Of a stretch of DNA of 64,000 nucleotides, positions 1-8,562 are shown one piece after another (position 1 is the stretch's first letter; each line of letters begins with the position of its first letter). The position numbers and the translations under genes were made by a program. The notes beneath the pieces are model-generated. The model made no database searches and was not told the origin of the DNA. It saw only the letters and a list, made by a program, of their open reading frames with translations. Origin of the DNA: Albimonas marina (lineage in GTDB: Bacteria > Pseudomonadota > Alphaproteobacteria > Rhodobacterales > Rhodobacteraceae); assembly GCF_029223255.1 (NCBI RefSeq), contig NZ_JARHUC010000002.1:558001-622000 (forward strand), written 5' to 3'.

Positions 1-78
1 CGCGCAAAAATTGGTGGCGCAGGCGCGCAAGGAAAGTGTCAGCACTTTTCGGGGCGTTGAACGGGCCTTGAAACCCTC
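1..78. other. Non-coding stretch beyond the last tail gene
   Basis: No gene is seen. The segment at 52-72, read on the minus strand, contains AAGGCCCGTTCAACGCCC. It resembles AAAGCCCGGTTCATCGCCC near 39904-39922 and faces the opposite way, which is what transposase-binding sites at the two ends of a transposable phage would do. This is a weak lead, not an identified end. Confidence 0.3.
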
Positions 79-387
79 TCAGCCGTTGGCCTCCTGAACC
101 CGGATCTCGAACTGATCGAGCATCTGAGGCTCGCCCCCCAGCTCCAGCCAGGTCTGCACCCTCCAGCGCCCGACGGCGAGCCCACCGGCGGCAAAGGCGG
201 CGTGGATCGTGTAGTTGTCGCCCAGGCTCGCGGAGGCGTTGACCAGCTGGCCGCCGACGCCCCCGATCTTCTCGGCCGAGGCGGTGGGTGTGCCGGCGCT
301 GATGTCGAAGGCGCTGCCCGCCTCGTCGACGACGGGGACGGCCCAGGCGTAGGCCTCGCCCTCAGTGATCTCGACGATGTCCGTCAT
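79..387 (-). CDS. Phage tail-tip accessory protein, unknown
   Basis: A 102-residue protein with no family I recognise. It is the last gene of the late operon. Its start overlaps the stop of the upstream gene as ATGA (384-387), so it is translationally coupled. The sequence is rich in Ala, Gly and short beta-type segments (residues 55-98), like small baseplate or fibre accessory proteins, but that is only an impression. Its place after the J-like tip, spike and two other tip genes suggests a role in the distal tail. Confidence 0.7.
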   Translation of the reverse strand: MTDIVEITEGEAYAWAVPVVDEAGSAFDISAGTPTASAEKIGGVGGQLVNASASLGDNYTIHAAFAAGGLAVGRWRVQTWLELGGEPQMLDQFEIRVQEANG

Positions 388-656
388 GTCCAGGTGGCCT
401 CCGGTCGGGTCTGCCGCATGCGCCAGGCGGCGGCGGGTCTACTGGCACGGACGCGCCAGGGAGCGGCTGATCGGGCGGCCCGGTCGCGCCGCACGCCCAG
501 CACGATGCGGTCCGGGTCGAAGCCGCTGACTGGCCCGGCCGGCCAGATTGCGACGATTTCGTAAGGCGGGACGCCTCCGGTCGGGGCGAGCGTGCCGAGG
601 TCGATCTCGGCCCCGTCGAAGTCGGTTGCGCCGACGAGCGGGGAAACCGAGATCAT
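384..656 (-). CDS. Small phage tail-region protein, unknown
   Basis: A 90-residue frame linked by ATGA overlaps to both neighbours. Residues 1-57 look like a normal small folded domain with hydrophobic beta-type stretches. From about residue 58 the sequence becomes Arg/Ala/Trp-rich and low in complexity, unlike the first part. The tail could be genuine or could come from a frameshift after residue 57. No family recognised. The flanking coupling argues that the frame is translated. Confidence 0.55.
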   Translation of the reverse strand: MISVSPLVGATDFDGAEIDLGTLAPTGGVPPYEIVAIWPAGPVSGFDPDRIVLGVRRDRAARSAAPWRVRASRPAAAWRMRQTRPEATWT

Positions 657-1561
657 GAGACTTGCAGCTCGAAGAGGATATGGTTCGAGCCGTACAGGAC
701 CGGCCCGCTCGTCACGCTCCAGGCGAAGGCGACCGGCGTCGCCGGATCAAGCACGCCAAGCGCAGCCTGAGTCCTTCCGCCCCACGAGCTATTGCCACCG
801 CGCGCCCAGAACTCCGTTGCCGGGTACGGCCCATCATACGGGCCAACGGTGATGTCGCCGGGAGGGTCGGTGAAGGTGATTTGAGACGAAAAGCCGTGCC
901 CACCGGTGAAGTGCACGTAATTCGGATGCGTCCGAGGGCGCGCCATCGACCCCGTGTAGGACGCCAACCCCCCCAAAAACATGCTGTCGAGCCCGCCATC
1001 CACATCCGGCGTCGCAAAGGGCAGGACCGTCGCACCGGCAGATCGGAGCGTCATGAGAATGAACGATCCGGGCAATATGCTGACTGGGATCGTGTAACCC
1101 GCGGCGTTGCTGGACGTGACAGGCTGCGCGTAGACCACGCCAATCGGAAGGCGGTCGTCGGTCCTGTACATATCCCAGTCCGGGATCTCAGGTATTCCAC
1201 CGCCGTTGTAGGTGTATCCCCTGTTGACCACGTGCAGATGCATCACGCGCAAATCGCCCGGAGCCGCCGCCGGGACTACAATATCGACAGACTGCTCACC
1301 GGAACTCGTCGTGGTGCCGTACACGTTGTAATCCTGCGCCACCACGATCGGCGGGCCATAGTCCGCGGTCACGTCCACCGCCGCGAGATCCGCGAGCGCC
1401 AGCGCCCCGCGCTTGTCGCGCACCAGGCCGCGGAGGCGGGTTTGCGTGACCCCCTCGGCCCACGCGCCGTCGCCGCCCTGCGGGTCGAAGAACACCCGCC
1501 GCGCCGGCGTGACGCGGAACAGCCCGTGACCGGCCGAGCCCGCGGACGTCTTGTCGGTCAT
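653..1561 (-). CDS. Probable tail tip/fibre protein, unknown family
   Basis: A 302-residue protein starting at the ATG that overlaps the upstream stop (ATGA, 1558-1561). The first 60 residues resemble the short connector domain of Rhodobacterales tail proteins (FRVTPARRVFF near residue 15). The rest is rich in Gly, Thr, Tyr and Asn with many beta-type segments and no signal peptide. Base composition is visibly less GC-rich than the neighbouring structural genes over about 660-1400, as is common for receptor-binding proteins exchanged between phages. A host-recognition role is inferred from position and composition only. Confidence 0.65.
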   Translation of the reverse strand: MTDKTSAGSAGHGLFRVTPARRVFFDPQGGDGAWAEGVTQTRLRGLVRDKRGALALADLAAVDVTADYGPPIVVAQDYNVYGTTTSSGEQSVDIVVPAAAPGDLRVMHLHVVNRGYTYNGGGIPEIPDWDMYRTDDRLPIGVVYAQPVTSSNAAGYTIPVSILPGSFILMTLRSAGATVLPFATPDVDGGLDSMFLGGLASYTGSMARPRTHPNYVHFTGGHGFSSQITFTDPPGDITVGPYDGPYPATEFWARGGNSSWGGRTQAALGVLDPATPVAFAWSVTSGPVLYGSNHILFELQVS

Positions 1562-2004
1562 GCCGCCGCCCAGGCGAGCGCGTCGCGCAGGGCGGCGGCC
1601 TCGGTCCGCAGGATCGACAGCTCGGCCGAGGTCAGCACCCGCGCCAGCGGCCGCCCGCCCGTCGACCAGGCATAGGCGGGCGTCACGGCCGGGTCGCAGG
1701 CCGAGCCCCCCACCTTCGCCACCAGCGCCGCCCCGGCCGCGTGCGCGCCGGCGATCGCGTCGCCGAGCGAGCCCGGCAGAGCGCCCGGCCAGCCCCGCTC
1801 GGCCGCGGCCGCGACCGCCTCGTCGGGATAGGCGGCCAGGGCGCCGACCGTCTCCCACCCAAGCTGCAGGCGGTCCAGGTGCGCCGCCATGTCGGCGACG
1901 CTGATATCCGGCGCGGTCGCCAGCGCGTCGGCCGCGTCGTGCATGGCGCCGGCGGCGTTCATCGCCGACAGCACGGCGCGGTCGATATGGGGCAGAGCGG
2001 GCAT
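1558..2004 (-). CDS. Small helical phage protein, unknown
   Basis: A 148-residue, Ala-rich protein predicted by eye to be mostly helical, with repeated Ala/Asp/Glu helices and no signal or membrane segment. It is coupled by ATGA to the tip gene downstream. Residues 100-148 contain a tyrosine/tryptophan patch (PAYAWSTGG) and a terminal helix. It may be a fibre assembly or tip-attachment factor, but nothing in the sequence shows a function. Confidence 0.65.
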   Translation of the reverse strand: MPALPHIDRAVLSAMNAAGAMHDAADALATAPDISVADMAAHLDRLQLGWETVGALAAYPDEAVAAAAERGWPGALPGSLGDAIAGAHAAGAALVAKVGGSACDPAVTPAYAWSTGGRPLARVLTSAELSILRTEAAALRDALAWAAA

Positions 2005-2025
2005 GGCGGGTTTCCTTGGCTGCGG

Positions 2026-2514
2026 TCAGGCGAAGGCGGTGAAGAGGAGATGAGCGGCGATTCCGGCCAGCACCACCAGGCCGGCGGAGGCCGCGAAGGC
2101 GGCCAGCGGGTACATCTTCGCGACGATCCGCAGCGGGCTGGATCGCCACTTCCAGCGGTAGTTCGGGCGGGAGGCGATGAAGCCCTCCGCCGTCCGCACC
2201 ACCGGCGAGACGTTGTCGAAGCGGTAGGGGCCGCTGGTCGTCTGCAGCTCGCCGACCGCGTGGCCGTCGTCGGGCGTCTCGACATGCCACAAGGCAGCCT
2301 CGCGCGTGATCACCAGGGCGCGCAGGACGCCCCAGGCGCCGCCGTAGAGGTCGGCCAGGACGGTGAGCGAGAAGTCCTCGCAATCGCCCCGGAGCTTGCC
2401 GTCGGCGTCGGGCGCGAGGATGCGCCAGCGGTCGCGGCGACCGTCCGGCGTGTAGACGAAGGCCTCCTGCACGCGGGCGACGGCGGCTTCGAGATCGGCA
2501 AGGGCGATGGACAT
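2026..2514 (-). CDS. Transglutaminase-like cysteine peptidase fold, membrane-anchored
   Basis: The 162-residue protein carries GDCEDF (residues 43-48), the nucleophile motif of bacterial transglutaminase-like cysteine peptidases (BTLCP), with Cys45 as the likely nucleophile. Candidate catalytic histidines are His77 and His85. Residues about 132-155 form one hydrophobic helix at the C-terminus. The size fits a minimal BTLCP domain. It lies between the spike gene and the tip accessory genes, so it may process the envelope or a tail protein during adsorption, or modify host peptidoglycan. The family assignment is by motif; the role is inference. Confidence 0.65.
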   Translation of the reverse strand: MSIALADLEAAVARVQEAFVYTPDGRRDRWRILAPDADGKLRGDCEDFSLTVLADLYGGAWGVLRALVITREAALWHVETPDDGHAVGELQTTSGPYRFDNVSPVVRTAEGFIASRPNYRWKWRSSPLRIVAKMYPLAAFAASAGLVVLAGIAAHLLFTAFA

Positions 2515-2527
2515 GGGTGGCTCCTGT

Positions 2528-4618
2528 TCAGAACTCGCCGGAGAGGGGGAGAAGTTCGGCCGCCAGGACGCTCAGGGTGTCATCGCAGGCGAACGTCGTG
2601 CCGATCTTGAGGTGGATCGAGATCCGCACCGTGCAGACGTCCCTCAGGATCAGCGCCAGGTCCTCGGCGAAGAACCGCGTGTCGTAGGTCTCGAAGGCCT
2701 CCTGCCCGTAGCCGGGCTCGCCCTGGAACGCGATGGCGCAGTCGTGGATCGCGTAATCCTCGGGCGCGGGCGGGTTCTCGGGATCTTCTACCGGCGATGG
2801 CGGCCGGTTTGGATCGCTGATCACGATCTTCGCGCCCGGGTTCGGGTGACTCGTGCCCTCGGTGAGCTTCAGCTGCGCGCGCGCCAGCAGCCACTGGCCC
2901 TTCATGTTGTTGAGGACCAGGTCCCGGTAGATCGTCATGTTGCCGGTGGTGCCGTCGCCGGTGATCTTGATCACCGCCTGCCCGGGCTGCATCCACGCCG
3001 CGGGGTCCGTTCCGGCGGTGAAGGTCGCGACGGCCGGCGAAGCCGTCCAGCCGGTGGTCGTGCCGTCCATCAGGTTCAGCTTCGACCCGGACCCGCGCCC
3101 CGGAATGATCGAGTAGCCCGTGGTCGACATCTTCGACTGACCGGAGACGAAGGCCCCCAGGGCGCCGCCGCCGGCGCCGTTCTTGTCCCGGCTGAAGTAG
3201 GCGTTCTGCTTCCCGGTCGTCCCGGCCGCGTCGTAGGTCAGGGCGATCTGGTCGCGGAGCGTCAGGCCGTCGGGGTAGAACTTCCCGGTGCCGTCGAGGT
3301 TCAGCCACAGGGTCGTGCCCGTGCCGATCGCGTGCTCGGGCTGAGCGCCCTGCAGGCCGGCGCCCTCGCGGTAGACGATGGAGCCGCCGGTGTCGGCCGC
3401 GAACACCCGCTGGGCGTAGTTGTTCGAGAACTTCCGGGGGCTGTCGATGACGATGCGGCCCTTGTTCGACGCATAGAAGGCCTGGGCGGCTCGACTGGAG
3501 TAGTTGCCGGCGTTGGGGGCGGCGTTCCGCAGGCCCGTGTTCTCCAGGTAGCAGTGCGAGAGGGTCGTCGCCTGGTTGTCGGTGAACTTGCCGGCGGCGT
3601 CGTGGCGGACGTAGCCGAATTCGCCGGCGTTGAGCCGCACGCCGATCAGCGAGTTGCGGCCGGCGTCGGCGAGGCTCGGGTCGCCGTTCGCCTCGTTCTC
3701 GGTGGAGGTGAGCCAGCACCAGCCGGGGACGCCGCCCAGCTTGCCGCCCACCATCTTGCCGACGGTATCCGAGCGGACGCAGGCCGGGACCACGCCGGCA
3801 GGGGTGGCGACCGGCACGGGCTCGCTCTCGCCCGGATCGGGGCCGTCCCAGCGGCGCTCGATCAAGGTCCCGGTGATCTCGAAGTTGTCCGCCTGCGAGT
3901 GGAAGCGGGCGCCGTAGCGCATGAAGTCGCGGATCTCGCCGTCGATCAGGCGGGTGCCGCCGCTCTGGGTCTGGTTGCCGGCGCCCGACCCCTTCACCCG
4001 GATGGCGTCCCAGGCGTTGCGGTCGAGGTCGAAGTGCGGCTTGTCCCAGGTCGAACGCGGGCAGTCGATCAGCTCGATCAGCGCCGAGTCCGTTCCGCCG
4101 GGGCCGATGTACTTCAGCCAGGCGGCGCCGAAGAACCGGACGGTGAGGTCCTCGTAGCCGCTCAGGGCGAGGGTCTGCGCCAGGCCGAAGGTCTGGTTGT
4201 AGATGTGGACCTCGCGCCCCATCGCACCGGCGTACTGGCAGGCGGCGAGCAGACCGGCGTGGGCGTCGAGGACGCCGCCGGCGGGGGCCTGGAACATGGT
4301 GGGCGTGGCGACCGGGACCTCCAGCTGCCACCAGACCGTGCCGCCGTTGCTGTGGAGCTTGCCGGGGTGGGCCGGCTCCGTAGGCGTCCAGCGGAACACC
4401 ATCGGCGCGCCGACATCGCCGTGCGCGGCCGCGCCCATCACCACGATGGCGAAGACGTCGACGCCGGCGCCCTCGATCGTGTCGTCCATGACCTCCTGGA
4501 AGGTCCGGTACTGCCGATAGGAGGGCGAGACGTCGACGCCGAAGAGGCCGGCGACGGTCTCGTCGCCGCGCAGGGTGCCGAGCGGCGACCAGAAGGTGCG
4601 CGGGTCGTAGAGCGACAT
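2528..4618 (-). CDS. Tail spike/fibre protein with probable beta-helix domain
   Basis: A 696-residue protein. The start at 4618 was chosen because it overlaps the upstream stop (TGATG). The N-terminal 60 residues (DPRTFWSPLGTLRGDETVAG) resemble an attachment domain. The middle (about 80-450) has the repeated short beta-strand, Asn/Gly-turn style of pectate-lyase-like right-handed beta-helices, typical of polysaccharide-binding or depolymerising tail spikes. The last 130 residues look like a separate beta-sandwich. I see no unambiguous catalytic motif. It probably binds or degrades a surface glycan of the host. Confidence 0.7.
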   Translation of the reverse strand: MSLYDPRTFWSPLGTLRGDETVAGLFGVDVSPSYRQYRTFQEVMDDTIEGAGVDVFAIVVMGAAAHGDVGAPMVFRWTPTEPAHPGKLHSNGGTVWWQLEVPVATPTMFQAPAGGVLDAHAGLLAACQYAGAMGREVHIYNQTFGLAQTLALSGYEDLTVRFFGAAWLKYIGPGGTDSALIELIDCPRSTWDKPHFDLDRNAWDAIRVKGSGAGNQTQSGGTRLIDGEIRDFMRYGARFHSQADNFEITGTLIERRWDGPDPGESEPVPVATPAGVVPACVRSDTVGKMVGGKLGGVPGWCWLTSTENEANGDPSLADAGRNSLIGVRLNAGEFGYVRHDAAGKFTDNQATTLSHCYLENTGLRNAAPNAGNYSSRAAQAFYASNKGRIVIDSPRKFSNNYAQRVFAADTGGSIVYREGAGLQGAQPEHAIGTGTTLWLNLDGTGKFYPDGLTLRDQIALTYDAAGTTGKQNAYFSRDKNGAGGGALGAFVSGQSKMSTTGYSIIPGRGSGSKLNLMDGTTTGWTASPAVATFTAGTDPAAWMQPGQAVIKITGDGTTGNMTIYRDLVLNNMKGQWLLARAQLKLTEGTSHPNPGAKIVISDPNRPPSPVEDPENPPAPEDYAIHDCAIAFQGEPGYGQEAFETYDTRFFAEDLALILRDVCTVRISIHLKIGTTFACDDTLSVLAAELLPLSGEF

Positions 4619-5058
4619 CAGCCCAGCTCCTCGTAGTGGACCGGGACGCCGGATGGCGCGGCGATCGGGGAGCCGTCGGGCGAGAGCAGCGCGCCCCACG
4701 CGAGGACCACCTCGACCTTCCGCACGATCAGCGTGGCCGTGACGTCGTCGTGGCTCTCGGTGGTCCACTCCAGATCGAGACCAGTGGCGAACTCGGCGAC
4801 CACGGACCGGAACGGCCGAGGATCTCCGGGCACACGCAGGGGAACCCGGAAGAGATCGACGCCGACCTCGTCCATGAACTCGACGAGCTGGACCCGTTCG
4901 GCCCGCGTCAGCCGCCAGGTCACCTCGCAGGTCATCGGAAGGGTCGCGAAGAGGCGACGGCTGCGCACGACGCCGCCGGTCATCCCGGTGCGGTCGAGGC
5001 CGAGATCGAGGTCGACCCTGATGGCGGGCAACGGCAGACCGGCGGGAAACACCTTCAT
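4618..5058 (-). CDS. Phage tail protein, unknown (tip module, second copy type)
   Basis: A 146-residue protein beginning with a short proline/leucine-rich segment, then a beta-rich core with CEVTWRLTRAERVQLVEFMD near residues 43-62. It is paired with the next gene upstream (5055-5405), which has the same layout: a short N-terminus, a SW.L...QA...F segment, then F.L.LRMPG. The two may be paralogues that arose by duplication, which is inference from the shared pattern. It sits between the J-like protein and the spike, so it probably connects the spike to the tail tip. Start overlaps upstream stop as ATGA. Confidence 0.6.
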   Translation of the reverse strand: MKVFPAGLPLPAIRVDLDLGLDRTGMTGGVVRSRRLFATLPMTCEVTWRLTRAERVQLVEFMDEVGVDLFRVPLRVPGDPRPFRSVVAEFATGLDLEWTTESHDDVTATLIVRKVEVVLAWGALLSPDGSPIAAPSGVPVHYEELG

Positions 5059-5405
5059 GCCGCGACCTCCAGCTCGGCGCGGCAGCGCCAGCCGTCCGGG
5101 ACCGCGGTCATCGAGACCGACGACGTGAAGCGCGCGAGCGCCGGAGTGGTGGCGTCGGCCTCGCCGGGCATGCGCAGGCTCAGCTCGAACCATTCGTCGG
5201 CATGATCGCGGGCGAAGAGCACGAAGTCGCGCGCCTGGTCCCGCGAGAGCGCCCAGGACGCGACGAGAGACTGCGGAAGGACCGTCGCCAGCCGCCGCGG
5301 CGCCGCATAGCCCGTGCGGAAGTCCTGGCGCGCCGCCGGCAGCGAGAGCTTCGGCGCGTAGGGCTCGACGAGCGGGTGGGGAATGGTTGCGGGCCACGTC
5401 GCCAT
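5055..5405 (-). CDS. Phage tail protein, unknown (tip module, first copy type)
   Basis: A 116-residue protein that starts with WPATIPHPL and has a conserved-looking segment with SLVASWALSRDQARDFVLFA followed by FELSLRMPGE. The layout is that of small tail proteins encoded directly after the J-like protein in Rhodobacterales Mu-like and gene-transfer-agent-like tails. It is coupled to its neighbours by TGATG upstream and ATGA downstream. No enzymatic motif is visible; a structural tip-to-spike connection is inferred. Confidence 0.6.
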   Translation of the reverse strand: MATWPATIPHPLVEPYAPKLSLPAARQDFRTGYAAPRRLATVLPQSLVASWALSRDQARDFVLFARDHADEWFELSLRMPGEADATTPALARFTSSVSMTAVPDGWRCRAELEVAA

Positions 5406-8188
5406 CAGGTTTCCAGCTCCTCGTAGACGGTCCCGTCGAAGGCGCTCTCCAGGTAGCGGCGGGCGGTCACCTTGGCCCGGCCGCGCTCGGTGCGCGTCAC
5501 GGCGTCCACGACCAGGTCGAGGAGGAAACCGGAGCCCTTGCCGATCGCCACGTGGGTGGGATCGCGATCGCCTCCGAGCGCATGGAGGGTGATCCCGGGA
5601 TCGGCCGCGAGGGTGATCTGGCGCGGACCGGTCTTGCTCATCTGCACGGGACCGATCGTCCGGCCGCGATCGTCGCGCAGCGCCGCCCAGCGGTTGCCGC
5701 CGACGTCCGGAACCGGCCGGTCCAGGGTGAGGACGAGGCCGTCGACCTCGACCACCTGCGCGGCGTCGCCCCAGCCGAAGGTGGGCCAGCTGAGGCCGAC
5801 CCGTTCGCCGCTTCGCACGATGCGGCTCTCGTTCTCGATCTCGAACTCGGCCAGCAGCTGGGCGCCTTCCCGCTGCCGCCAGCGGACCTTCGCCATGTCC
5901 AGCGCCGCGTCGCCGTCGGTCAGGCCGTAGATCTTCAGCTCGGTGGGGCGGACCGCGTCTTCGGGCCAAAGCGCGGTCTGCTCGGCCAGGCTGTCGGGGT
6001 TGCGCCAGACCACCTTCACGCCATCCGGGTCGCCGGCGCTCCGAAAGCCGAAGCGGATCCGCAGGCTGCCCGCCCGCACGTTGAGCGGGCTGAACAGGAG
6101 CGTGCGGGCGACCTTGGGGCCTTCCTGCCGGATGGTGACCTTGCCGCCGACCACGAGAGGCTTGGCGAGCGCAGGCTGCAGGGCGAGCTTGACGGCATCC
6201 CAGGCGCTGCTGCGGTCGGTGACCAGGTGATCGAAGGTCAGGCCCGCGGCTGCGTGAAGGGCCCGCGCCGCCCGGATCTCGGCGAGTTCGAGGAACACCG
6301 CGGGATCGAGGCCGAGACCGTACTCCGGGTTGCAGAGCATGTCGTACATCGCCCGCACTGGAGAGCGCGACCGCCCCACCTCGCTGCCGCTCCAGGGAGT
6401 GCGGATCGCGGCGAGCCGGCGGTGGGCCGCGACGCGCACTCGGCTGATGGCATCCTGCGAGAACCCGGCGCTGGCCTTGAACTCGACGGCGAGCAGGGTG
6501 ACCGGGCCATAGACCGGGGAGGCCTGCAGCATGCGGTAGCCTTTCAGCTGAGCCCAGACGCAGCGGCTCTGATCCGCGGCCGCCGTCGATTCGGCGGTGA
6601 TGCGGCGGCCGCGGACCTGCCATTCGCCGCCGCCGACCTCGATGGCGTGCGAAAGCCGGATCGCCTTGTTCAGCGGAACGCCGGAGGCGAGGTGGTCGCC
6701 GGTGGCGACGGTCAGGTCATGGGTCTCCCACTCGCCGACGGGGTTCCCGTCCGCATCGATCTCGCGGATCTGGAAGCGCAGGTCGACGCTGGTCGCCTCC
6801 AGCTCGCCCGTCGACGTGTTCGCCTCGTAGAGCCCCGAGGGGAACTCGAGATCCAGTTCGATCTTCTTGATGCTCTGGCCCGGCTTGGCGACGCGGAAGG
6901 GGCCGAGCCAGCGCGGCACGCCGGAGGTGTCGAAGGTCGGCGGCGGGTCGGTCTCGTAGACCGAGACGTTCGCGTAGCCGCCGCCGATCAGGTCCCCGCC
7001 GAGGTTCTTCAGCCGGAGCTGGTGCAGGCCGCCGTCGCCGGCGCCGTCCCCGCCCTCGGAGTCGACGTAGTAGTTGTAGCTCTCCACCGTGCCGTACTGG
7101 TCGACGCCCGAGGCGACGACGCGAGCGCGGTCGCCGGTCGCGATGCCGAGCGCGCCGCCCGGCGCTTCCTCTTCAAGCGTCCACTGCTGGCGAGCGCCCC
7201 GCGGAGAGGCCGTCCCCAGGTCGAACGTCCGCAGCAGGGTCTCGGAGAAGCTCTCGTCGGTCACGCCCGAGCCGACGTTCAGGACGGTCTTCGAGCCGGC
7301 GCGATTCCTGGAGACGATGGTGAAGGCGGCGTCGTTCGATGTCGTGCCAGAGACCGTGACGGTCCCGCCCACTTCGAAGGCGTCCACCGCGTCGCCGGTC
7401 GCATGGAGCCGGATGGTGTCCGGGGCGACGAACTCGGCGCCGAGGACATGGGTCTGGTCCGCGGTCGCGGAGCGAAGGTCGAGCCCCCGGACGTCGGTGC
7501 TGGTGACCACGTCCTCCCAGATCCCGAACTTCGTCCCGACGACGCCGTGGTCGCGGTTGTGGTCTCCCGGCCCGAAGGCCCTCCAGCGGGCGGCGCCGTC
7601 CGGCAGGCCGTCGAGGTTGGTCTCGCCGGCGTAGACCGCGTTCACGTCGCACTCGCCGCAGGTGACCGTCAGCAGCACGACGACGTAGTGCTCGTTGTCG
7701 GAGTAGAAGCTGTAGGGCATCGACGCGACGTCGGGCGCGTAGGTGAGCCGGCCGTAGAGGATCGGGAGCGCCTCGTGGAGCCTCGGCGTGTTCTGCGGGT
7801 AGCTGACCGAAAACACCGGCGAGGGCTTCTCCGCCTGGGCGAAGGCGGGCTGGTCCGGGGCCGGGAACAGCAGCATCGTCAGCGCGGTGAGCGCGACGCT
7901 GACCGCGATGCTGATCAGCACGCTCTTGGCGAAGGCGGTGATCGCGGCGATGGTCGCGGGGTCGAGGCCCTGCGGGGGCTGGAACACGAAGACGATCTCG
8001 TCCTCGTCGGGCACGAACCCCCAGTCGCTCTCGGGAACCTCCTCCTGCCCGCTGCGGCGCAGGACGAAGCCCTTGAACGGCTCCTGAAACCGCCCTTCGA
8101 GCCAGGCCTTCACCGTCCCGTCGATCCGGTGATGCTCGACCCGCTCGGGCGCGGTGGGGTCCTCGATGTAGGCCAGGTGCGCGCCCAT
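5405..8188 (-). CDS. J-like tail tip (host specificity) protein
   Basis: A 927-residue tip protein of the lambda gpJ/TipJ type. The start at 8188 is preferred over 8200 because GGAGG lies 5 nt before it and its ATG overlaps the stop of the NlpC/P60 gene. The N-terminal 100 residues contain a hydrophobic helix (about 82-103), resembling the gpI-type segment that precedes J in lambda. The central part (about 300-850) has the long beta-rich domains of tip proteins. It should form the distal end of the tail and contact the receptor. The order tape measure, DUF1833-like, K-like, J-like matches lambdoid tail modules and supports the call. Confidence 0.8.
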   Translation of the reverse strand: MGAHLAYIEDPTAPERVEHHRIDGTVKAWLEGRFQEPFKGFVLRRSGQEEVPESDWGFVPDEDEIVFVFQPPQGLDPATIAAITAFAKSVLISIAVSVALTALTMLLFPAPDQPAFAQAEKPSPVFSVSYPQNTPRLHEALPILYGRLTYAPDVASMPYSFYSDNEHYVVVLLTVTCGECDVNAVYAGETNLDGLPDGAARWRAFGPGDHNRDHGVVGTKFGIWEDVVTSTDVRGLDLRSATADQTHVLGAEFVAPDTIRLHATGDAVDAFEVGGTVTVSGTTSNDAAFTIVSRNRAGSKTVLNVGSGVTDESFSETLLRTFDLGTASPRGARQQWTLEEEAPGGALGIATGDRARVVASGVDQYGTVESYNYYVDSEGGDGAGDGGLHQLRLKNLGGDLIGGGYANVSVYETDPPPTFDTSGVPRWLGPFRVAKPGQSIKKIELDLEFPSGLYEANTSTGELEATSVDLRFQIREIDADGNPVGEWETHDLTVATGDHLASGVPLNKAIRLSHAIEVGGGEWQVRGRRITAESTAAADQSRCVWAQLKGYRMLQASPVYGPVTLLAVEFKASAGFSQDAISRVRVAAHRRLAAIRTPWSGSEVGRSRSPVRAMYDMLCNPEYGLGLDPAVFLELAEIRAARALHAAAGLTFDHLVTDRSSAWDAVKLALQPALAKPLVVGGKVTIRQEGPKVARTLLFSPLNVRAGSLRIRFGFRSAGDPDGVKVVWRNPDSLAEQTALWPEDAVRPTELKIYGLTDGDAALDMAKVRWRQREGAQLLAEFEIENESRIVRSGERVGLSWPTFGWGDAAQVVEVDGLVLTLDRPVPDVGGNRWAALRDDRGRTIGPVQMSKTGPRQITLAADPGITLHALGGDRDPTHVAIGKGSGFLLDLVVDAVTRTERGRAKVTARRYLESAFDGTVYEELET

Positions 8189-8562
8189 CAGGGCCTCCAT
8201 TCCATGAAGGTCGGGCTGGGGAAGCCGCAGGCGGACAGCTCCGAGGCCGGGTCGGCGCGCACGCCGTCAGCCCGCGTCGCGTGAACCACGTAGCCCCGCC
8301 AGAAGACGCCGGCGTGGGTGGGCTCGAGCATCACCAGGCAGCGGTCCCGCGGTGCGGCGAGCCGACGCCAGCGCTCGTCGCGCCAGCCCTTCGCGAACGC
8401 CACGGCCAGCTCCATGCGGGCCTGCGCATCGCCCGCGTAGTCGGGCACGCCCGGGATGCAGAGGAGCACCACGCCCCAGCAGTCGATGCCGCCGAGCGGA
8501 TCTCGGCCGCCGCGCAGCCAGGGCGCTCCGACCAGGGCGGCGGGATCCATGACGCCGTTCAT
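8188..8562 (-). CDS. NlpC/P60-family tail assembly peptidase (lambda K-like)
   Basis: A 124-residue single-domain protein with the NlpC/P60 signature: GGIDCWG (Cys28 as nucleophile) and PTHAGVFWRGYVVHA (His83 as the likely catalytic His). Such proteins lie directly before the J-type tip gene in lambda-like tails and are thought to open peptidoglycan locally during DNA entry or to act in tip assembly. Start at 8562 overlaps the upstream stop (ATGA). A further in-frame ATG at codon 5 is possible. The usual N-terminal Mov34/JAMM domain of lambda gpK is absent. Confidence 0.85.
   Translation of the reverse strand: MNGVMDPAALVGAPWLRGGRDPLGGIDCWGVVLLCIPGVPDYAGDAQARMELAVAFAKGWRDERWRRLAAPRDRCLVMLEPTHAGVFWRGYVVHATRADGVRADPASELSACGFPSPTFMEWRP

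Noticed and set aside
653-2383. A single 576-codon minus-strand frame covering several tail genes
   Set aside because: The first half runs out of frame through genes 1558-2004 and 2026-2514. Only the part from the ATG at 1561 is a real gene.
2507-8284. Very long open frames on the plus strand opposite the tail spike and J-like genes (about 700 and 965 codons)
   Set aside because: They are mirror frames of high-GC genes. Their proteins are Gly/Ala/Arg/Val-rich without domains, while the minus strand gives recognisable tail proteins with coupled starts.
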